This document shows positions 55,613 through 64,000 of a stretch of 64,000 nt of DNA, piece by piece; the first letter of the stretch is position 1, and the number at the start of each line of letters is the position of its first letter. The notes beneath the pieces are model-generated. The model was not told the DNA's origin and did no database searches. It saw nothing but the letters and a program-made list of their open reading frames with translations. A program made the translations under genes and the position numbers. The DNA is from Dechloromonas sp. ZY10 (GTDB lineage Bacteria > Pseudomonadota > Gammaproteobacteria > Burkholderiales > Rhodocyclaceae): positions 1,969,501 through 2,033,500 of the forward strand of contig NZ_CP144212.1 in assembly GCF_041378895.1 (NCBI RefSeq), given 5' to 3'.

Positions 55613-56743
55613 TTGGCTGCACTGCTTCCGCAACCCGATCCACTCGGACTGCTTGAATACTCCGTGGTCTATACCGACCGTGCGCTCAACCACATGTCGC
55701 AACGCTTCCAGGGGGTGATGCGGGACATTTCGCGGATTCTCAAAGCAGTTTACAACGCCCGCTCGGCCATCGTCGTCCCGGGCAGCGGCACCTTCGGCAT
55801 GGAAGCGGTTGCCCGCCAGTTCGCCACCGACAAGAAATGCCTGATCATCCGTAACGGCTGGTTCAGCTTCCGCTGGTCGCAGATTCTCGACACCGGCCGG
55901 ATTCCCTCCGCCACCCAGGTGCTCAAGGCCCACCGGATCGGCGACGGCGCCGAAGCCCCGTTTGCCCCGCCACCGCTTGCTGAGGTCGTCGCCACCATCC
56001 GGCGTGAAAAGCCCGAACTGGTCTTTGCCCCCCACGTTGAAACCGCCTCCGGAATGATCCTGCCCGACGACTACCTGCTTGCGGTCGGTCAGGCAGTCCG
56101 CGAAGTCGGCGGCCTGTTCGTGCTCGACTGCGTTGCCTCCGGTACGGTCTGGGTGGATATGGCTGCGAAACAGGTTGACGTACTGATCAGCGCCCCGCAA
56201 AAAGGCTGGAGCGGCTCACCGTGCTGCGCCCTGGTGATGCTTGGCGAACGCGCCCGCGAGCAGATCGAGAGCACGACCAGCAGCAGCTTCGCCTGCGATC
56301 TCAAGAAATGGCTGCAGATCATGGAAAGCTACGAACAGGGCGGACACGCCTACCACGCGACCATGCCTACCGATGCACTGGCTGCGCTGCGCGACGTGAT
56401 GCTGGAAACCGAGGCTTACGGCTTTGCCCGGGTTTGCCAGGAACAGCAGGAACTTGGCCGACAGGTGCGTGCAATGCTGGCTGGAAAAGGCTTTGCCAGT
56501 GTGGCCGCCGAAGGCTTCCAGGCTCCGGGCGTGGTCGTCAGCTATACGCGTGACCCGGAAATCCAGAATGCCCGCAAGTTTCTCGGCGTCGGCGTCCAGA
56601 CGGCTGCCGGCGTGCCGCTGCAATGCGATGAAGGCCCCGACTTCCGCAGTTTCCGGATCGGTCTGTTCGGACTGGAAAAACTGCACAACCCGGAACGTAC
56701 CGTTGCCAGCCTGGCACGGGCGATTGACCAAGCCCTCGCCTGA
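55613..56743 (+). CDS. Class V aminotransferase (alanine/serine-glyoxylate type)
   Basis: 376 residues from TTG 55613; a strong GAGGAG lies eight bases upstream and no ATG fits. It is a PLP fold-type I enzyme. Motifs are ALNHMSQRF, IVVPGSGTFGMEAVARQF, DCVASGTVWVD and the PLP lysine in APQKGWSG. Homologues transaminate alanine or serine with glyoxylate or related acids. The precise substrate is not clear. Followed by a good terminator. Confidence 0.88.
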   Translation: MAALLPQPDPLGLLEYSVVYTDRALNHMSQRFQGVMRDISRILKAVYNARSAIVVPGSGTFGMEAVARQFATDKKCLIIRNGWFSFRWSQILDTGRIPSATQVLKAHRIGDGAEAPFAPPPLAEVVATIRREKPELVFAPHVETASGMILPDDYLLAVGQAVREVGGLFVLDCVASGTVWVDMAAKQVDVLISAPQKGWSGSPCCALVMLGERAREQIESTTSSSFACDLKKWLQIMESYEQGGHAYHATMPTDALAALRDVMLETEAYGFARVCQEQQELGRQVRAMLAGKGFASVAAEGFQAPGVVVSYTRDPEIQNARKFLGVGVQTAAGVPLQCDEGPDFRSFRIGLFGLEKLHNPERTVASLARAIDQALA

Positions 56744-56767
56744 GTGCCACGGCACTCCGGCCGACAC

Positions 56768-56800
56768 AAAAAAAGGGCGACCGCCAGGCCGCCCTTTTTT
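56768..56800. terminator. Bidirectional intrinsic terminator
   Basis: Arms AAAAAAGGGCG (56769-56779) and CGCCCTTTTTT (56790-56800) separated by ten bases. It serves the aminotransferase gene and the convergent DUF4395 gene. Confidence 0.85.
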
Positions 56801-56815
56801 GCCAGAAATCGAATT

Positions 56816-57235
56816 TCAGGCTCCCTTGACCCGGTACCACAGGCCATAAGCCCAGCAAGCGGCACAAAAACCGGTCACCAGATCAATCAGGGCAAAGACG
56901 AGAATCGCTACAGCCGGAATCATCCCGATCTCGGAGTCGAGCAGCCAACTCACCGCCATCACGCTGCCAGCCAGCATCACCACCTTGTCGGCAAACATCT
57001 TCGAACCGGCGTTCTGCAATTTCTTCCAGCCGAGCTTTTCGCTGAAGCCGGCAAACAGGCGGTAAGACAGGCAGCGATGCGGCGAGACAAACCCCCGGAT
57101 CAAGCCACCGAAAGCCAGCAGGAATGCGACCCAGCGGTAGGGAGTAAACAGGTAGATGGCGGCGATGGTAAAACTCATCGCGGCCTGAAAACGGTAAGCA
57201 TTGGAACATACCGGAGCAATATCGAAGCGCAGCAT
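56816..57235 (-). CDS. DUF4395-like membrane protein
   Basis: 139 residues from ATG 57235 with a GGAGG site; the frame starts 10 codons earlier. About four membrane helices. Several cysteines (PVCSNAYRFQA, SPHRCLSYR, FCAACWAYG) and RGFVSPHRC match DUF4395, whose members often accompany thiol or sulfur enzymes. Function unknown. Confidence 0.72.
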   Translation of the reverse strand: MLRFDIAPVCSNAYRFQAAMSFTIAAIYLFTPYRWVAFLLAFGGLIRGFVSPHRCLSYRLFAGFSEKLGWKKLQNAGSKMFADKVVMLAGSVMAVSWLLDSEIGMIPAVAILVFALIDLVTGFCAACWAYGLWYRVKGA

Positions 57236-57311
57236 GCGGGTCCTCCAATCAATCAGCGATACCATATATTAGCATTTTATTATTTTCAAATCAAGGTACT
57301 GCTGCAAGGTG

Positions 57312-58124
57312 TCAATGCGCCACCGCCCCGCAGTATTTCAACTCGCCGGCCGGCACTGCGAACGGCAACCAGTTTTCCGGCGGTGGCAATGGGCAGGTGG
57401 CAAACGGGGTAAACGCGCAAGGCGGGTTGTAAGCACGGTTGAAATCCAGCGTGATCACCTCGCCCACCGGCCGGACTGCCTTGAGGAAACGGCCGGCACC
57501 ATAGCTTTCGCGCCCGCTGCTGCGATCGCGAAAAACGAAAAAGACCTCATTTTCATCGACACTCATCGGCAGCAAGCACACCTCGCTGCCTGCATGTACA
57601 AATACTGCCTGCCAAGCGATCTCGACTGGGCGCAGTTCGCCGGCCACATTGGGCACTTCGATCCGTACCGGTTCGGGCAAAGCCAGCCAGCGGGCTTCAA
57701 TCCGCCATTCCGGGGCTGGAGGAAAATAGTCTAGGCCGGCAAATGGCCGGCTTTGCGCCCACTCGCGGTCACGCAAGCGGAGGGCGAGGCGTCGGTCACG
57801 GTCGACCACGAAAAAGGACCAATTTTCGAGGTCGACCGTAGTAGGCGCTCCATCGCGGTCAGTGACCAGGGGTTTCATGACCCCATCGGTAGCCTGCCAG
57901 AACAGAAGATCCCGCTCTGGCTCCCAAACCACCTCGCCAGCACAAGCCGGCCCCGCCGGCAGGCGCAGCGGACAATCGGCGGCGGATCCCAGGACATTCC
58001 GTCCAGGCTCCAGCCAGAACAAGCCGGCCATACCCAGCCAGCTTTCCGCAGTTGCCAGTTCCTGCCGGCGGTTTGCTTGCCAGGCGGCCAGCGCGGCAGC
58101 GAATTCGGTATTCAATGAGTGCAT
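57312..58124 (-). CDS. DUF1684 family protein
   Basis: 270 residues. WRANRRQELATAESWLGMAGLFWL-type N-terminus, RIEVPNVAG, LDFNRAYNPPCAFTPFATCPLPPPENWLPFAV. This signature is diagnostic of DUF1684. No signal peptide. Function not established. Two copies or part-copies of the iterated palindrome lie in the coding sequence (57797-57807, 57830-57841). Ribosome site AAAGG. Confidence 0.88.
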   Translation of the reverse strand: MHSLNTEFAAALAAWQANRRQELATAESWLGMAGLFWLEPGRNVLGSAADCPLRLPAGPACAGEVVWEPERDLLFWQATDGVMKPLVTDRDGAPTTVDLENWSFFVVDRDRRLALRLRDREWAQSRPFAGLDYFPPAPEWRIEARWLALPEPVRIEVPNVAGELRPVEIAWQAVFVHAGSEVCLLPMSVDENEVFFVFRDRSSGRESYGAGRFLKAVRPVGEVITLDFNRAYNPPCAFTPFATCPLPPPENWLPFAVPAGELKYCGAVAH

Positions 58125-58190
58125 GTTAACCTTTTGGCGAGAGCGACGTTATAGACTGCAGAGCCTGCCGTTGCAGGCCAGAATGGAGAT

Positions 58191-58496
58191 ATGAAGATGC
58201 GAATTCCCTTGCTTTTAGCCACTTTGTTGGCGATACCGGCGTTCAGCCAGGCCACCGACATCAACGTCAATCTCGGCCAGGTCCGAATTGCTGCTCCCGG
58301 CATCACCGTCACCTTCGGCAGCCGCAATGAGCGTGGCTACTACTGGGATGGCAACGACTGGCGCGATCCGGATTACTGGAAGAAACATAACGGCCCGCGT
58401 GGCGAGAAATACTATACCGGCCGCGGCAACCCCGGCGTGCCGCATCAGGGCGGCGGCCACTGCCCGCCCGGCCAGGCCAAGAAAGGCAATTGCTGA
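58191..58496 (+). CDS. Small exported DUF2502-like protein
   Basis: 101 residues. Signal peptide MKMRIPLLLATLLAIPAFSQA, then a glycine- and tryptophan-rich mature part (YYWDGNDWRDPDYWKKH) ending in HCPPGQAKKGNC. The YWDG-x-x-WRD pattern is that of periplasmic DUF2502 (YpeC-like) proteins. Ribosome site GGAG. Divergent from the DUF1684 gene. Confidence 0.72.
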   Translation: MKMRIPLLLATLLAIPAFSQATDINVNLGQVRIAAPGITVTFGSRNERGYYWDGNDWRDPDYWKKHNGPRGEKYYTGRGNPGVPHQGGGHCPPGQAKKGNC

Positions 58497-58566
58497 ACCC
58501 CGCCAGCCAGCCGGCGCGGTCCGATCGCGCCAGCCGCATAGAAAGCGGATAAAAACCAGATAGACA

Positions 58567-58596
58567 ACAGGCCCCCGCTCGGGTGCCTGTTTTTTT
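58567..58596 (+). terminator. Intrinsic terminator of the DUF2502-like gene
   Basis: Arms ACAGGC and GCCTGT with an inner CCC/GGG pair, followed by seven T. It lies just before the convergent clpB 3' end. Confidence 0.85.
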
Positions 58597-58609
58597 CGAC
58601 CGCTCTTCT

Positions 58610-61198
<2,589 letters not shown>

Positions 61199-61234
61199 TG
61201 CGCAGGCCTCCATGAATAGTTCCGATAAATCATC

Positions 61235-61262
61235 AAGTAAGGCAGTTTTGTGGTTTTTCAAG
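61235..61262 (-). promoter_or_regulatory. clpB: Probable sigma-32 (RpoH) promoter of clpB
   Basis: On the minus strand, CTTGAAA (61256-61262) and CCTTACTT (61235-61242) separated by 13 bases. The -35 matches the RpoH consensus exactly and the -10 partially (CCCCATNT). Confidence 0.6.
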
Positions 61263-61342
61263 CGTCGACCGTAAAAATCAGCCCGCCACCCTCCATAAGA
61301 ACTAGTTAAACAACCAGACAAAAATGATAAAATTGTTTACGC

Positions 61343-61356
61343 ATTACTTTAGTAAT
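61343..61356. promoter_or_regulatory. Palindrome upstream of the chemoreceptor gene
   Basis: ATTACT-TT-AGTAAT, perfect 14-base palindrome 62 bases before the chemoreceptor ATG; possible operator. Confidence 0.35.
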
Positions 61357-61417
61357 AGACAAGGTGATGACGTCGAAGAAATACGCCAGTATTCACCCAG
61401 GGGGGAGGAGAGCAATC

Positions 61418-63052
61418 ATGGCAATGCAGAAAATGAGCTTGCGCGGCAAACTGACCGCAATGACCCTTGCCACCATCGTTGCTCTGGTGGCGCTTTTCGC
61501 GGTGCTGCTGATCAACGAAAGAAACCTGATGATGGAAGATCGTCAGGACAAGGTCAGAAACCTGGTTGAGGTGGCCCACAGCACGATTGGCCACTATGAG
61601 CAACTGGCGAAAAACGGCAGCCTTTCGGTCGAGGATGCAAAGAAAGCCGCGAAGGAAGCCCTGCGCCCGCTGCGCTACGACAAGACCGAATACTTCTGGA
61701 TCAACGACCTCACCGACCTGATGGTCATGCATCCGATCAAGCCGGAACTTGACGGCAAGAAACTCGACCAACTGAAGGACAAGAACGGCAAGTTCCTGTT
61801 TGCCGAGTTCAACAAGGTGGTCAAATCGCAGGGAGCCGGCTTCGTTGACTACGTCTGGCCCAAGCCGGGCTCGGAAAATCCGGTTCCCAAACTGTCCTAT
61901 GTCAAGGGTTTTGAACCCTGGGGCTGGGTCATCGGCACCGGCATCTACATCGACGATGTAGATGAAAAGTTCCGTGCCGATGCGATCAAGCTGCTGCTCT
62001 GGGGGCTGGCCATCGGCGGTTTCATTTCGATCTCGCTGCTGCTGGTCTCGCGCAACATCATCCGGACGCTTGGTGGCGACCCTGAAGTTGCCTCGGCCGT
62101 CACCCGCCGGATTGCCGCCGGCGACCTCGCCACCCCGGTCGATGGCGATCCGAACGACCGCGACAGCCTGCTCGGCAACATCCGCACGATGCAGGAAACC
62201 CTGCGCCACATGATCTCGACCATCACTGCCAATGCCAAGCAGGTCGCCGGTTCGGCCGACGAATTGCTGCGTGCTTCCGAACAGGTCGCCGACCGCGCCC
62301 GCCACCAGAGCGACGCAGCAGCCTCAATGGCTGCCGCCGTCGAGCAGATGGCAGTCAGCATTGACGTGGTCCGCGACAACGCCAATGAAGCGCATGCCCT
62401 GTCGCGCGAGGCCGGCTCGCTGTCGGAAGAAGGCGCCGCCGTGATCCACAATGCAGCCAACGAAATGCGCAAGATTTCCCAGGCAGTTCAGTCTTCGTCG
62501 AGCATTGTCGAAGACCTCGGCCACCAGTCAGACCAGATCACCTCGATCGTCAACACGATCAAGGAAATCGCCGATCAAACCAACCTGCTCGCCCTCAACG
62601 CTGCGATTGAAGCGGCACGCGCCGGCGAACAGGGCCGTGGCTTTGCCGTCGTCGCCGACGAGGTACGCAAGCTGGCCGAACGTACCGGCCTGTCGACCAC
62701 CGAGATTGCCGAGATGGTCAACAAGATCCAGAGCGGCACCCGCAGTGCGGTCAGCAGCATGCAATCAGGAGTTGACCAGGTCGGCAGCGGTGTCGAACTG
62801 GCCAATCAGGCAGGCGAATCGATCACCCGCATCCGCGACGGCGCCCAGCGCGTGACCCAGATGGTGACCAGCATCTCCGATTCAATCGCCGAACAGAGTG
62901 CTGCCGGCAACCAGATTGCCCAGCAACTGGAAACAATTGCCCAGATGTCGGAAGAAAGTGCTACCGCAGTACGCAATACCGCCAACGCCGCACGCGACCT
63001 GCACACCTTGTCGGCTTCCCTGCACCAGGCGGTCTCGCAATTCCGCACCTGA
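61418..63052 (+). CDS. Methyl-accepting chemotaxis protein with single Cache domain
   Basis: 544 residues from ATG 61418, preceded by GGGAGGAG; the frame is open 18 codons upstream. TM1 (about 14-34), a periplasmic sCache_2 domain ([37 protein letters not shown]), TM2 (about 190-210), HAMP and signalling domain with the conserved hairpin tip ([40 protein letters not shown]). It lacks the C-terminal CheR-binding pentapeptide. Ligand unknown. Confidence 0.94.
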   Translation: MAMQKMSLRGKLTAMTLATIVALVALFAVLLINERNLMMEDRQDKVRNLVEVAHSTIGHYEQLAKNGSLSVEDAKKAAKEALRPLRYDKTEYFWINDLTDLMVMHPIKPELDGKKLDQLKDKNGKFLFAEFNKVVKSQGAGFVDYVWPKPGSENPVPKLSYVKGFEPWGWVIGTGIYIDDVDEKFRADAIKLLLWGLAIGGFISISLLLVSRNIIRTLGGDPEVASAVTRRIAAGDLATPVDGDPNDRDSLLGNIRTMQETLRHMISTITANAKQVAGSADELLRASEQVADRARHQSDAAASMAAAVEQMAVSIDVVRDNANEAHALSREAGSLSEEGAAVIHNAANEMRKISQAVQSSSSIVEDLGHQSDQITSIVNTIKEIADQTNLLALNAAIEAARAGEQGRGFAVVADEVRKLAERTGLSTTEIAEMVNKIQSGTRSAVSSMQSGVDQVGSGVELANQAGESITRIRDGAQRVTQMVTSISDSIAEQSAAGNQIAQQLETIAQMSEESATAVRNTANAARDLHTLSASLHQAVSQFRT

Positions 63053-63070
63053 AAGCCCTGCTGCTCCGCC

Positions 63071-63096
63071 AGGCCGGCTATTGCCGGCCTTTTTTT
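63071..63096 (+). terminator. Intrinsic terminator of the chemoreceptor gene
   Basis: AGGCCGGC/GCCGGCCT, loop TATT, then seven T. Confidence 0.9.
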
Positions 63097-63131
63097 ATGG
63101 CACATCAACGACCGCTTGCGAAATTCCTTGC

Positions 63132-63773
63132 ATGCTGACTGCCATGACTGCCAGCACCTCCCTCCCCCTGCCGGAAGAATCGGTACCTCCCGAACCGACC
63201 GCAAATGTTGCCGGTAGCGGCGGACACATCCCTGGCAACAAGGGGATCTGGGTCGGCATCACTTGCGAATTCGTCGAATTCCTGGTCCTGTTCGTCGTTT
63301 ACTTCGTCTCCCGCGCCCACTTTCCAGAGGCCTTCGAAGCCGGCAGTGAACGACTGTCCCGCGTTGCCGGCTCGGCGATCACGCTGCTGATGATCAGCAG
63401 CAGCTTCTGCCTCGCCTGCTCGGTCGCCTGCATCCGCGTCGATGCCCGCCGGCAATCCTTGTACTGGCTGCTGGCGGCGTTGGTTCTGGCGCTTGGCTAC
63501 CCAGTGGCCAAAGTCCTCGAAATCCAGTGGAATCTGGCACATGGAATCGATGGCAATTCCGGGATCTTCTTTACCGTCTATTACTACCTGACCTTCAATC
63601 ACCTGGTACACGCGATGTGGGGCGTACTCGGCATGCTCTGGGTCCTTGCCCGCCACCTGGCCGGCGGCTATAACGCCGAAGAACACAGCGGGCTGGAGGC
63701 ACTGGCCAGTTACTGGCACGCTACCGACATCATCTGGCTGGTGATATTCCCCTTCTTTTACGTGTTGACATGA
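63132..63773 (+). CDS. norE: NorE-like cytochrome c oxidase subunit III family protein
   Basis: 213 residues from ATG 63132 (alternative 63144). Five membrane segments; GIWVGITCEFVEFLVLFVVYFVSRAHFPE and the later LTFNHLVHAMWGVLG and YWHATDIIWLVIFPFFYVL are characteristic of NorE. NorE assists nitric oxide reductase in denitrifiers. The next gene overlaps by four bases and is norF-like, supporting the call. norCB is not in the window. Confidence 0.87.
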   Translation: MLTAMTASTSLPLPEESVPPEPTANVAGSGGHIPGNKGIWVGITCEFVEFLVLFVVYFVSRAHFPEAFEAGSERLSRVAGSAITLLMISSSFCLACSVACIRVDARRQSLYWLLAALVLALGYPVAKVLEIQWNLAHGIDGNSGIFFTVYYYLTFNHLVHAMWGVLGMLWVLARHLAGGYNAEEHSGLEALASYWHATDIIWLVIFPFFYVLT

Positions 63774-64000
63774 GCCCCACCGCTCCCAATCTCAAACCAC
63801 TGGTGCGCACCTGGCTCGCCTTGTTCGCGTTGACCTTGCTCAGTCTCGCGCTGGGACACTGGCTACAAGGAGCGAACTGGCTGTCGTTACTGGTTGCTGC
63901 CATCATCTGGCTCAAAGGCGACCTGATTGCCCGCCACTTCCTTGAGTCTGCCCGTGCCACCCCGTTCATTGCCCGCCTGCTGCGCTATTTCATCGCCTTC
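63770..64000 (+). CDS. norF: NorF-like small membrane protein (3' truncated by window)
   Basis: The start ATG overlaps the norE stop (ATGA). 77 residues are visible: a helix LALFALTLLSLALGHWL and WLSLLVAAIIWLKGDLIARHFLE, matching the subunit-IV-like NorF family. The frame runs off the right edge. Confidence 0.75.
   Translation, partial: MSPTAPNLKPLVRTWLALFALTLLSLALGHWLQGANWLSLLVAAIIWLKGDLIARHFLESARATPFIARLLRYFIAF

Noticed and set aside
62898-63131. N-terminal extension of norE into the chemoreceptor gene
   Set aside because: The extension is arginine/proline-rich and antithetic to the NorE start; ATG 63132 fits homologues.

Overview
The window is GC-rich, densely coded DNA from a betaproteobacterium, most likely a Rhodocyclales member (Dechloromonas/Azonexus-like). 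The evidence is gene content: a cysE-iscR-desulfurase-iscSUA-hscBA-fdx-iscX order, the mainly betaproteobacterial small families DUF3460 and DUF3567, a NorEF-type pair, and many signalling genes. I see no plasmid, phage, insertion sequence or CRISPR signature. It reads as ordinary chromosome with a few accessory modules. The genus is inferred from memory of these families, not from a search.

Layout. 1-3453: a zinc-uptake-like operon (DUF2796 protein, ABC ATPase, FtsX-type permease, DUF3299 protein) resembling Vibrio Zrg. 3420-11621 (minus): the full ISC iron-sulfur operon headed by cysE and iscR, with a second cysteine desulfurase, a recognisable IscR operator, and thpR at its end. 11716-14008 (minus): a LysR regulator, an SbtA-type bicarbonate permease and an SbtB-like PII protein. 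14009-15890: sparse region with a small winged-helix-like protein, a short promoter-terminator unit, a 510-base stretch without a convincing gene, and two small hypotheticals. 16039-18107: an OmpR/EnvZ-type pair. 18118-23371 (minus): ispD-ispF followed by a GGDEF/EAL protein, a small domain protein and an HDOD protein. 23535-30523: DUF4010 membrane protein, tRNA-Asn, parE, and an exported TPR-CHAT caspase-like protein directly behind parE.

30615-39453: methyltransferase, membrane-anchored SBP_bac_5 lipoprotein, hexose-6-phosphate mutarotase, DUF3301, rlmJ, DUF3429, ankyrin protein, MazG-like protein and a dicarboxylate symporter. 39454-44657: flagellar accessory genes flgT, flgP and fliW around a gamma carbonic anhydrase, then tex. 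44772-53384: hybrid histidine kinase, ybbA/tesA, mnmH, a methyltransferase, an OsmC-like protein and a large Pat-type GNAT/acyl-CoA synthetase. 53630-58496: DUF3460, DUF3567, glutamate dehydrogenase, class V aminotransferase, DUF4395, DUF1684 and DUF2502 proteins. 58610-64000: clpB with a sigma-32-like promoter, a Cache-type chemoreceptor, and norE with a truncated norF-like gene at the edge.

The most unusual signal is not a gene. A 12-bp palindrome centred on GTCGAC (ACGGTCGACCGT) occurs six times perfectly and more than ten times partially in 64 kb. It lies both between genes, mostly behind convergent 3' ends, and inside conserved coding sequence. Two copies extend into perfect palindromes of 30 and 46 bp whose outer arms differ in sequence. 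It behaves like a genome-wide iterated palindrome of unknown function.
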